Notes: a model not told the origin generated them from the sequence alone. A stretch of 5,608 bases of DNA from UBA509 sp038729325 (GCA_038729325.1 JAVYSG010000073.1:1-5608), one strand, 5' to 3'. Positions 1-5,608 are shown, counted from the stretch's first letter. Numbers and translations: made by a program.

Positions 1-1032
1 GAGTTGATTCCGGACTCATATCTCGAGGAATTTGTGGAAACCTACAGAAAAATCATCACAGAACTCGGACAATCCAAAAGGAATCCAACATTTTTCGAAG
101 TTACTACGCTTCTTGCCTTCAGGTACTTCGCCGATAGAAAGGCACAGTATGCCTCGGTTGAGGTTGGCCTCGGGGGGCGCCTGGATTCCACTAACATAAT
201 AACACCAGAGGTGAGTGTAATCACCCAGATCGGGTTTGAGCATGCCGATAAACTTGGATGCTCCCTCACTTCCATTGCAATGGAGAAAGGGGGCATCATA
301 AAATCTGGAAAGCCAGTTGTCCTGGGGGACAGCAAACCGGAGGTGGTTGATGCTATCAGGCGGATTTCACAGGTCAGAGGATCTCCACTGATACTTTCAG
401 CGAAGGAAGCAACCATATCTGATCTTGAATCTGACATTTCCGGAAGCCACTTTGTTCTTTCCACATCTAAAAACGAATACAAAATTTCAACCTCTCTGGC
501 CGGGAAATTCCAGATTAAGAACGTTACAAACGCAGTTCTTGCAATTGAGCAGATGGAAAATCTCCGCATTACGAGAGGACAGATTGAGAAAGGGGTTGCT
601 GCTACAAGATGGCCTGGCAGGATGGAAATCATAAGAAAGGACCCCATTCTCATGGTAGACTGTGCTCACAATCCTCCAGCTGCAAATGCTCTGGCGCAGG
701 CTTTTTCTGAATTTCATCTACCGGAACCTACACTTGTCATTGGAATGTTATCTGATAAGGACATTTACTCCTTCCTGCATGCCGCCAGGAAAATTTCCAG
801 CAGGGTCATATTCACAATACCGGATGAGCCACAGCGTGCTGTTCCACCGGAAAAGCTTGCAGAGATAGGCACGTCAATCTTCACTGAAGTGAAGATCATT
901 CATGATCCTGTTGAGGCATACAGAAGTGCCATGGAATCCTCCCCGGTAACACTGGTAATGGGCTCCATGTATCTTGTCGGAGTTGTTATGGCAAGGGAGG
1001 GGACCCCGGTAATACCTTTCCATGATGATTAA
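1..1032 (+). CDS. folC: Folylpolyglutamate/dihydrofolate synthase (FolC-like Mur ligase), 3' part
   Basis: ATP-dependent ligase of the Mur/FolC superfamily that joins glutamate to dihydropteroate or to folate; it is cytoplasmic. The frame is open through base 1, so the gene starts upstream. From family length, roughly 90 residues are missing, including the P-loop (TGTNGKGS-type). Counting from codon 2 (base 4), visible FolC signatures in order are: FFEVTTLLAFRYFA (about 30-43); VEVGLGGRLDSTNII (52-66), the classic FolC signature; IGFEHADKLG (76-85); EKGGIIKSGKPVV (94-106), whose first lysine matches the lysine that is carbamylated in bacterial FolC; a Mur-type NVTNAVLAIEQM (173-184); RWPGRMEII (202-210); then the C-terminal glutamate-ligase domain with MVDCAHNPPAANAL (217-230), IGMLSDKDI (246-254) and MGSMYLVGVV (319-328). 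No frameshift is seen. Family assignment is firm; whether it is dihydrofolate synthase, polyglutamate synthase or both cannot be read from the sequence. Confidence 0.93.
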   Translation, partial: ELIPDSYLEEFVETYRKIITELGQSKRNPTFFEVTTLLAFRYFADRKAQYASVEVGLGGRLDSTNIITPEVSVITQIGFEHADKLGCSLTSIAMEKGGIIKSGKPVVLGDSKPEVVDAIRRISQVRGSPLILSAKEATISDLESDISGSHFVLSTSKNEYKISTSLAGKFQIKNVTNAVLAIEQMENLRITRGQIEKGVAATRWPGRMEIIRKDPILMVDCAHNPPAANALAQAFSEFHLPEPTLVIGMLSDKDIYSFLHAARKISSRVIFTIPDEPQRAVPPEKLAEIGTSIFTEVKIIHDPVEAYRSAMESSPVTLVMGSMYLVGVVMAREGTPVIPFHDD

Positions 1033-1065
1033 CCTTATGGTGCTCTATCTAGTTACAGAGAGGGT

Positions 1066-1080
1066 CAAAAAAGATTTTAG
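1066..1080 (+). promoter_or_regulatory. Possible TATA/BRE region for orc1/cdc6
   Basis: The 86 bases between the folC stop and the ATG at 1119 contain one clearly A/T-rich run (AAAAAAGATTTTAG, about 1067-1080). In archaea the TATA box is centred about 25 bases before the transcription start, which would put initiation near 1099. That lies downstream of the ATG at 1089 and upstream of the ATG at 1119, which is one reason for preferring the later start. The box is not a canonical TTTATATA, and orc1 could instead be read through from folC, so support is weak. Confidence 0.3.
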
Positions 1081-1118
1081 TACTCCCTATGGCTTCGATA
1101 TTCTTACCGGTAGTTAGC

Positions 1119-2429
1119 ATGAATCTCTTCTCTAAGTTTTCGACTGAATCCCCGCTGATCAAAGGTGATCTGGAGAAGTTGAGTGGCTCTTTCATGCCCA
1201 ACTCATTTCCTCACAGGGAAAATGAGATAGACCATTTGGTGATGGTTCTGAGCAGCATAATGCGTGATATGAAGCCATCAAATATGCTGCTGTACGGTAA
1301 AACAGGAACAGGAAAAACTTCCACAACTTCATATGTTACATCAATGCTTAAGGAAGCCGCTGAAGACAGGGTAAATGTGTGTTATGTCAACTGTCAGATT
1401 TACGATTCTCCTTATTCCATTCTTGTCACCATTGTGAACTCAATAGCCACCGGTGTGCAGGATCAGATACCTCCAATGGGATGGCCGATGGACAGAATTT
1501 ATGGTGAACTTGTTACGAGAATGAACGCCCAGAAATCTTTCTATGTTCTGGTGCTGGATGAAGTTGACAAACTCATACAGAAGAATGGCAGCGATGCTCT
1601 TTACGTAATCCTGAAGATACTTGATGACACTCGTATGTCCAGAGCTTCAATAATAGGAATAACAAACGATGCAAATTTTCTTGATACACTGGACCCACGG
1701 GTTAGAAGCAGAATGAACCAGGAAAGCATAATGTTCTCTTCCTATAATGCACAGCAACTCAGGGACATAATTGCCTTCAGGCTGGAGGGCATAGTAAAGG
1801 AAGGAGTTGTGGACGACTCAGCAATAAATCTATGCTCTGCCATAGGCGCCCAGGAACATGGTGATGCAAGGAAGGCACTTGACCTCATGAGAATCGCCAT
1901 TGAAATAGCCATAAGAGAGAACAGGGAAAAGGTAACAGACAGGGAGGTTTATGAAGCAAGGGACAGATATGAGATGAACGTGGTGCATGCAGCCATATCA
2001 AGCCTTCCTTTACAGTCTAAGATGGTTCTTCTCAGTGCGGTTGTAACCCAGGAACTCAGCAAAAGGCTGATGATCACCGGGGAGATATACGAGAATTACA
2101 GAAATATCTGCACAGAACTCGGGTTTATTCCTCTAACTTCCAGGAGGATAGGGGACATTCTTTCTGAACTTGAGGAATTCGGTTTACTGTCTGCAACCAC
2201 AAGAAGCATGGGAAGATACGGGAGAACGAGGTTTATAAAGGTTATGGGCGATCCTGGCCAGTACAAGCATTATCTCATGGAGGATGAAAATCTTTCACAT
2301 TTTATGGGGTCAAAAATAACCAGGCAGTCCCGGTTCGAGAATCTTGACGGCATGCAGAAGGGAATGAATATGGAATCAATTGATCGTGCCCTTTCAGATT
2401 TCGCTGATGGCCAGCCTGACCAAGACTGA
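1119..2429 (+). CDS. cdc6: Orc1/Cdc6-family replication initiator (AAA+ ATPase with winged helix)
   Basis: Binds origin DNA and recruits the MCM helicase in archaea. From the ATG at 1119 (436 aa): PHRENEI at about 31-37, typical of the Orc1/Cdc6 N-terminus; Walker A GKTGTGKT (60-67); Walker B VLVLDEVD (143-150); sensor 1 GITND (180-184); the arginine-finger region LDPRVRSRM (191-199); sensor 2 GDARKALDLMR (248-258); a winged-helix DNA-binding domain at about 295-375, including TSRRIGDILSELEEFGLL; then a polar tail of about 45 residues. All catalytic motifs are intact. An in-frame ATG at 1089 would add ten mostly hydrophobic residues (MASIFLPVVS), which is unusual for this family, whereas MNLFSKF looks like a normal initiator N-terminus. 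Neither start has a clear ribosome binding site, so a leaderless or short-leader message is likely. The gaps to neighbours are short, leaving little room for an adjacent origin. Family assignment is very secure; the paralogue (Orc1 or Orc2 type) is not determined. Confidence 0.95.
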   Translation: MNLFSKFSTESPLIKGDLEKLSGSFMPNSFPHRENEIDHLVMVLSSIMRDMKPSNMLLYGKTGTGKTSTTSYVTSMLKEAAEDRVNVCYVNCQIYDSPYSILVTIVNSIATGVQDQIPPMGWPMDRIYGELVTRMNAQKSFYVLVLDEVDKLIQKNGSDALYVILKILDDTRMSRASIIGITNDANFLDTLDPRVRSRMNQESIMFSSYNAQQLRDIIAFRLEGIVKEGVVDDSAINLCSAIGAQEHGDARKALDLMRIAIEIAIRENREKVTDREVYEARDRYEMNVVHAAISSLPLQSKMVLLSAVVTQELSKRLMITGEIYENYRNICTELGFIPLTSRRIGDILSELEEFGLLSATTRSMGRYGRTRFIKVMGDPGQYKHYLMEDENLSHFMGSKITRQSRFENLDGMQKGMNMESIDRALSDFADGQPDQD

Positions 2430-2434
2430 ATAAA

Positions 2435-2475
2435 TGAGATCAGAGGCTGTATGGGCCTTTATACAGCCAGTCTCA
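2435..2475. terminator. Hairpin between convergent genes, possible bidirectional terminator
   Basis: GGCTGTAT (2445-2452) and ATACAGCC (2461-2468) form a perfect 8-bp stem around the 8-base loop GGGCCTTT. TGAGA (2435-2439) and TCTCA (2471-2475) can extend it across a small asymmetric internal loop (5 versus 2 bases). It fills most of the 62-base gap between the orc1 stop and the stop of the opposing methyltransferase gene, so it could fold in both 3' ends. There is no long U-tract on either side, so an archaeal T-tract terminator is not shown; an RNA-stability or processing role is equally possible. Confidence 0.42.
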
Positions 2476-2491
2476 GTTCTGTGAGTGAAAT

Positions 2492-3127
2492 TTATTCAGG
2501 ATATATGAAGCACATATCATCTGCAATCCTTACCAGTTTCATACCTTGATCATGCGAAAAGTCAACTGGAGCATCAGTCCAGTCATAATTGTCCACGATG
2601 ATCAGGAATCTTTTCTTCATGTGAGGCAATGCTGTTGAAAGCTCAAACATCACATGATCGTATGTGTGTTCTGAATCGTGAAAGAATATATCAACAGGTC
2701 CTGTCTGCCGAAGACTCCTTTTAAGAGTGTTCTGAGTATTGCCAATTATCAGGTGCCACCTTTTCCTGAGGCTGTCATCTACCAGGAAACCCACCGGGCG
2801 CTGTTCATCCTCTCCGTACTTTATGCCCAGATCAAAGCTCCACAGCTGACCGGAAAAATCTTCGGACGCCTTCAGTATAATCAGGCTTGAACTTCCCGGC
2901 CCGACCCCAGTCTCTACGGTAATCTTGGATCTGAAATTCTCAACTGCTGCATATAGCCAGCACATCTCTGTATAGGAAAGTTGCCAGTAGTTTTTCCCTC
3001 CGATCACGGAATCAATGCGGTCAAGCAGCGACCCTGCGGCAGCAAAAGATCTCTCTATGTTTTCGCTGTCAGCTTCCATATATTCAAGCAGATCTTCCTT
3101 ACCTTTGAAATCAGGTTTTATTTGCAT
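2492..3127 (-). CDS. Class I SAM-dependent methyltransferase (Methyltransf_24-like), substrate unknown
   Basis: Predicted soluble methyltransferase of 211 aa. From the ATG at 3127: a helical N-terminus; SAM-binding motif I VETGVGPGSSS at about 71-81; LWSFDLG (95-101), whose aspartate follows strand 2 and could contact the SAM ribose; VDIFFHDSEHTYDHV (145-159), the D-x-x-H segment typical of the Methyltransf_24/CmcI-like group; and FLIIVDNYDW (174-183) near the end of the Rossmann core. That group mostly contains O-methyltransferases acting on sugars or small molecules, but nothing here shows the substrate. The frame also opens with TTG at 3145 (six more residues, WYDHP-rich). I prefer ATG 3127 because the A/T box at 3155-3168 lies too close to 3145 for a transcript to include it. 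There is no clear ribosome binding site. It is convergent with orc1 and divergent from the exporter. Fold assignment is good; biological role is unassigned. Confidence 0.82.
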   Translation of the reverse strand: MQIKPDFKGKEDLLEYMEADSENIERSFAAAGSLLDRIDSVIGGKNYWQLSYTEMCWLYAAVENFRSKITVETGVGPGSSSLIILKASEDFSGQLWSFDLGIKYGEDEQRPVGFLVDDSLRKRWHLIIGNTQNTLKRSLRQTGPVDIFFHDSEHTYDHVMFELSTALPHMKKRFLIIVDNYDWTDAPVDFSHDQGMKLVRIADDMCFIYPE

Positions 3128-3154
3128 AGGGTGATCATACCACAATTGCCCAGG

Positions 3155-3168
3155 AATTATTTATTATT
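3155..3168. promoter_or_regulatory. A/T box between divergent genes, candidate TATA element for both
   Basis: A 14-base run of only A and T (AATTATTTATTATT) lies in the 66-base gap between the methyltransferase start (3127) and the exporter start (3194). Its centre is about 32-34 bases from each ATG. With the usual archaeal spacing of about 25 bases from TATA centre to transcription start, both messages would begin within about ten bases of their start codons, which fits the absence of Shine-Dalgarno sites. Whether one box serves both directions or only one is not shown. Confidence 0.5.
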
Positions 3169-3193
3169 GGGTAGCCATAGGGTCGTAATTCTC

Positions 3194-3796
3194 ATGTTGT
3201 CTTTTCCAGTGCTTGCGGGAATAGGAATACTTCTTGGGATATCTCTTGCAGGTCCACCCGGCCCCGTCACCGCTATCCTGGTGCACAGATCTCTGAATTC
3301 TGTCCTGAGAGGGATGTCTGTCGGATTTGGAGCGATGACTGCCGATTTCATTCTTATGATAGTTGTCGCGACGTTCGGCAGCATACTGAATCTGAAATCC
3401 TTTGACAGGTATATCTACATACTTGGCGCTGTATTCTTCCTTTATCTTGCATTCAGAATAGCCAGAACGAATGGATCATCCGTTCAGTCCGGTAAGACCG
3501 GATCGGGGTATGTTGCCGGGCTAACCATCGGACTTGTGAATCCCATGCAGATAGCATGGTGGTTTACCGCTGGGCTCAGCGTTCTTCAAAAATTCGGGTT
3601 AATAACTATAATATCTCTGTTTGCTGGGATAGTGATATGGGTAATATTCCTGGCAGAACTGGTCAACAGGGCATCACTGAAATACGAAAGGGAAGTTGTT
3701 CTTGGCGTCAGGGTGTTCAGCATATCTGCACTGGCAGTATTTGGGGTACTCTTTCTGTTACTGGGAATCACTGAGATGTTTCATATTATGTTGTAG
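3194..3796 (+). CDS. LysE/RhtB-family six-helix membrane exporter
   Basis: Predicted integral membrane exporter of 200 aa, usual for the LysE superfamily (about 190-220 aa), whose known members export amino acids or other small metabolites. Six hydrophobic segments are visible at about 5-25, 42-65, 72-90, 105-130, 137-157 and 168-190. Family hallmarks are ISLAGPPGP (16-24) at the end of helix 1, the small-residue-rich GFGAMTADF (44-52) where bacterial members often read GxxxGD, GAVFFLYLAFR (78-88) in helix 3, and GLVNPMQIAWW (113-123) with the conserved Asn-Pro. The same frame is open back to 2981, but that upstream part is antisense to the methyltransferase gene and has no family resemblance. 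ATG 3194 begins directly at helix 1 and sits about 31 bases from the A/T box centre. No adjacent LysG-type regulator is seen. The substrate is unknown; the LysE family name does not mean lysine here. Confidence 0.87.
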   Translation: MLSFPVLAGIGILLGISLAGPPGPVTAILVHRSLNSVLRGMSVGFGAMTADFILMIVVATFGSILNLKSFDRYIYILGAVFFLYLAFRIARTNGSSVQSGKTGSGYVAGLTIGLVNPMQIAWWFTAGLSVLQKFGLITIISLFAGIVIWVIFLAELVNRASLKYEREVVLGVRVFSISALAVFGVLFLLLGITEMFHIML

Positions 3797-3878
3797 TATT
3801 TTCAATGTGCAAAATAGCAAATCAGCACTGCGATTAATCAGAAATGTTGTTCCCGTTATAAAATCTAAAAGAGGGGAT

Positions 3879-3917
3879 TAAAAAATTAAAAAGATGATAA
3901 TCTTCAGATTATCTTTT
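3879..3917 (-). terminator. Hairpin plus T-tract ending the korA-korB transcript
   Basis: GATAATC (3896-3902) and GATTATC (3907-3913) are perfect inverted arms around the loop TTCA. In an alternative register AAAAGAT and ATCTTTT extend the stem to 11 bp with a 3-base bulge. Read on the minus strand the loop contains the korB stop codon TGA, and the stem is followed by the T-rich run TTTTTAATTTTTT (complement of 3880-3892). T-tracts are the main archaeal termination signal, so transcription ending here is plausible; the hairpin may instead protect the 3' end. Confidence 0.55.
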
Positions 3918-4830
3918 CAGCGAATGTGCCGTACGGGTCAACTGGAGTATAACCATCTTTGCCAGTTACAATCTGCTGGGAAGGCGGATAGTCAAGATAG
4001 TTTGGTACAAACTCATTTAGCCTCTTGGTGAAGCTCGGTATGGTCCGGTTATCATAGAACACTCCTGTCGGAATCCGATCTCCCCATTCCATTCCCTTCG
4101 TGTATGCCTTCTGGAATTTCTCCTCTGCCGTGTTTTCATTTCCGGGAGTGATTACCGGGTCCCAGTTCTTATCCTCCTCTTCCAGCTTGTAAACTCTCTG
4201 CCTGTACCATTCCATGGTGTTGACATTATTGTACGTTGGGCATGGCTGGAGAACATCTATCACAGCTGACCCCTCATGCATGACGGCCATTTTTATGAGT
4301 TCCTTAAGCTGCTTCATATCAAAGCTGAATCCCCTAGCTACGAAAGAATAGCCGGATGAAAGGGCCAGGGTGATTGGATTGACCTTGCCGAATACGTTAG
4401 GTCTTGCCAGGCTCTTTGTCTGCTCTCCCAGTTGCATTGTTGGGGCAGCCTGACCTTTAGTAAGTCCGTAAACTTCGTTGTCATATATTATAAGTGTTAA
4501 TCCCGTGTTGCGTCTCCCTTCAGCCACAAAATGACCCGCTCCAATACCCAGCATATCTCCATCGCCACTGGGTACTATTACCTTCAGGTTTGGATTTGCC
4601 AGTTTAACTCCAGTAGCAAATGGAATTGATCTGCCATGAAGCGTGTGGACTCCACCCATGTTCAGGTAGTGTGGCGTCTTTCCGGAACACCCTATTCCGG
4701 ATATGGCAACCACATCATTTCCATTCAAGTTCAGTTCAGCCAGTGCCTGGGTAATTGAAGTGAGTATTCCGAAATCCCCACACCCTGGACACCAGTCCAC
4801 TGTTACGTCATTCTTAAAATTATGCGCCAT
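3904..4830 (-). CDS. korB: 2-oxoacid:ferredoxin oxidoreductase, beta subunit
   Basis: Carries thiamine diphosphate and one [4Fe-4S] cluster; with the alpha subunit it converts 2-oxoacid, CoA and oxidised ferredoxin into acyl-CoA, CO2 and reduced ferredoxin in the cytoplasm. The 308-aa length matches the roughly 305-aa archaeal two-subunit enzymes. Cluster cysteines are visible in DWCPGCGDFG (C14, C17), GIGCSGK (C48) and QPCPTYN (C197), the same spacing as in the Sulfolobus enzyme. The TPP/Mg motif is GDGD (89-92) with YDNEVYGLTKGQ (116-127). K51 (in GCSGK) and L123 (in YGLTKG) match the Sulfolobus positions Lys49 and Leu123 linked to substrate choice. The enzyme is therefore probably of the broad 2-oxoacid type (pyruvate and 2-oxoglutarate) rather than strictly pyruvate-specific, so porB is an alternative name. 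The ATG at 4830 lies 7 bases after a strong ribosome binding site and overlaps the end of korA by 11 bases, so the two are cotranscribed and probably translationally coupled. Confidence 0.95.
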   Translation of the reverse strand: MAHNFKNDVTVDWCPGCGDFGILTSITQALAELNLNGNDVVAISGIGCSGKTPHYLNMGGVHTLHGRSIPFATGVKLANPNLKVIVPSGDGDMLGIGAGHFVAEGRRNTGLTLIIYDNEVYGLTKGQAAPTMQLGEQTKSLARPNVFGKVNPITLALSSGYSFVARGFSFDMKQLKELIKMAVMHEGSAVIDVLQPCPTYNNVNTMEWYRQRVYKLEEEDKNWDPVITPGNENTAEEKFQKAYTKGMEWGDRIPTGVFYDNRTIPSFTKRLNEFVPNYLDYPPSQQIVTGKDGYTPVDPYGTFAEKII

Positions 4831-5608
4831 TCTGTAACACCTCTATTTCATTTTTGCTTTTCCCGGAATAAATATCCTTTGCAGCCTTGAGTATCTCGTC
4901 TTCAGTCATATGCCTGCCGTTATACTTCAAAATAGACTTCTCAATGCTTATTCCGGTATTCAATTTTATCACCATTGCGGCTTGCGCAAGCATGTTGCTC
5001 TCCACATCTATTACAAGTTTTGCCTTTCCCAGAACCTTTTTAACAAATTCTGACGGAAAAGGCATGAACATTTTCAGATAAAGCAGGTTAGCACTGATCC
5101 CATCCTTCTTTAGATCTTCCATTACGTCAAGAATTGGTCCCTTCTGGCTACCCCATGTGACGAACGTGATATCCGCTTTGTCAGGGCCATAAAGAATAGC
5201 CTGATCGTTTATGGGAATTTCCTGAAGTGCTGTTTCCAGTTTTTTGAATCTCTTCCTCATCTGGGAATCTCTCATTTCCGTGTCTTCAGTGACATGACCG
5301 AGTTCATCATGTTCATCGCCTGTCATCCAGAAAATATCCTTTCCAAGAATACCCATTTCCGACATCCCGGTCTCGGTTTTAAGACTGTACCTGTGGAAAT
5401 CAGGTGACGGAACAGTCTTGAGTGTCTGTGGAACCTGTACCCTCTTGGTATCAATGTCAGGGATCATATCCGTTGTGTTTGCAAGGTTTTTGTCTATAAG
5501 GTGTATGACTGGCAGCTGGTATCTCTGTGCGTAATTGAGAGCTTTCATGGCATCATAGATACATTCTTCAACGTCTCCTGATGAAAGGACTATTCTGGGA
5601 AACTCCCC
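4820..5608 (-). CDS. korA: 2-oxoacid:ferredoxin oxidoreductase, alpha subunit, C-terminal part
   Basis: Partner of korB. The frame stays open to the window edge: the 20 codons before the ATG at 5548 read GEFPRIVLSSGDVEECIYDA, a typical mid-protein alpha-subunit segment, so that ATG is internal and the gene starts outside. 262 residues are visible of an expected total of about 600-640 if it is the usual gamma-alpha fusion. Seen in order, counted from the window edge: GEFPRIVLSSGD (1-12), NYAQRYQLPVIHLIDKNLA (25-43), TGDEHDELGHVTED (96-109) followed by RDSQMRKRFKKLE, then the transketolase-C-like domain with VTWGSQKGPILDVMEDL (150-166), PFPSEFVKKVL (183-193), VIDVESNMLAQAAMVIK (199-215) and ILKYNGRHMTEDEI (226-239). 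The YPITP motif and the substrate-binding Arg/Thr known from Sulfolobus lie outside the window, so 2-oxoacid specificity cannot be judged here. One loop departs from the usual family sequence (GMSEMGILG, bases 5342-5368). Confidence 0.93.
   Translation of the reverse strand, partial: GEFPRIVLSSGDVEECIYDAMKALNYAQRYQLPVIHLIDKNLANTTDMIPDIDTKRVQVPQTLKTVPSPDFHRYSLKTETGMSEMGILGKDIFWMTGDEHDELGHVTEDTEMRDSQMRKRFKKLETALQEIPINDQAILYGPDKADITFVTWGSQKGPILDVMEDLKKDGISANLLYLKMFMPFPSEFVKKVLGKAKLVIDVESNMLAQAAMVIKLNTGISIEKSILKYNGRHMTEDEILKAAKDIYSGKSKNEIEVLQNGA
4838..4843 (-). promoter_or_regulatory. Shine-Dalgarno site of korB inside the end of korA
   Basis: On the minus strand GAGGTG lies 7 bases before the korB ATG and within the last codons of korA. 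It is complementary to the CACCTC of the archaeal 16S rRNA 3' end. It is the only strong site of this kind in the window and decides the korB start. Its presence at an internal gene, against its absence at genes that head transcripts, fits the archaeal pattern of leaderless first genes. Confidence 0.8.

Noticed and set aside
42..653. 203-codon open frame on the minus strand across folC
   Set aside because: It is a shadow of folC. The plus strand carries continuous FolC signatures, while the minus-strand translation has no recognisable domain.
1033..1118. Possible replication origin next to orc1/cdc6
   Set aside because: Archaeal origins often lie beside this gene, but the gaps on both sides are short, without a long A/T-rich unwinding element, and I see no repeated ORB-like inverted boxes. 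An origin, if linked, is not visible here.
2678..2890. 70-codon plus-strand frame within the methyltransferase gene
   Set aside because: Antisense to a gene with clear SAM-binding motifs; no domain, promoter or ribosome binding site supports it.
3157..3384. 75-codon minus-strand frame opposite the exporter start
   Set aside because: It runs across the promoter gap and the conserved first helices of the exporter; its translation is low-complexity and unlike any family.
3194..3796. A new defence or secretion system built from the exporter plus the methyltransferase
   Set aside because: Both are common stand-alone families. There is no restriction, nuclease, toxin or ATPase partner nearby, and the genes are divergent rather than in one operon.
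3556..3881. Small plus-strand frames overlapping and following the exporter 3' end
   Set aside because: They overlap conserved exporter helices in another frame or run into the 107-base gap, and lack translation signals.
4887..5081. 64-codon plus-strand frame opposite korA
   Set aside because: Antisense to the conserved transketolase-C-like domain of korA; no independent support.

Overview
The window looks like ordinary archaeal chromosome, most likely from the Thermoplasmata (Thermoplasma/Ferroplasma/Cuniculiplasma-like). The pointers are an Orc1/Cdc6 replication initiator, a two-subunit 2-oxoacid:ferredoxin oxidoreductase of the Sulfolobus/Thermoplasma type, a FolC-like ligase (folate-using archaea), moderate GC content by eye, and translation signals that differ by gene position. 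The only clear Shine-Dalgarno site is at an operon-internal start (korB), whereas genes that head transcripts lack one and probably have leaderless or very short leaders. The lineage is inferred; there is no rRNA or other decisive marker.

Layout. Positions 1-1032 (+) hold the 3' part of a folylpolyglutamate/dihydrofolate synthase (folC-like), cut by the window edge so that the ATP-binding P-loop is missing. A short gap follows, then a complete orc1/cdc6 gene (+) ending at 2429. A 62-base convergent gap contains a perfect 8-bp hairpin. Positions 2492-3127 (-) encode a small class I SAM-dependent methyltransferase of unknown substrate. It is divergent from a six-helix LysE-family exporter (3194-3796, +), and one 14-base all-A/T box between them is suitably placed to be a TATA element for both. 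After a 107-base gap carrying a minus-strand hairpin plus T-tract, the minus strand encodes the beta subunit (3904-4830) and the 3' part of the alpha subunit (4820-5608, running off the window) of a 2-oxoacid:ferredoxin oxidoreductase. These two genes overlap by 11 bases and are translationally linked.

How the genes relate. Only korA-korB form a visible functional unit: CoA-dependent oxidative decarboxylation of 2-oxoacids with ferredoxin as electron acceptor. folC and orc1 are co-directional neighbours without an obvious shared role. The methyltransferase/exporter pair may share a control region, but nothing shows a shared pathway. I see no mobile elements, CRISPR arrays, tRNA or rRNA genes, and no convincing undescribed system. 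The items worth checking are promoter/terminator architecture, two start-site corrections, a tail on Orc1, a variant loop in KorA and the unassigned methyltransferase.
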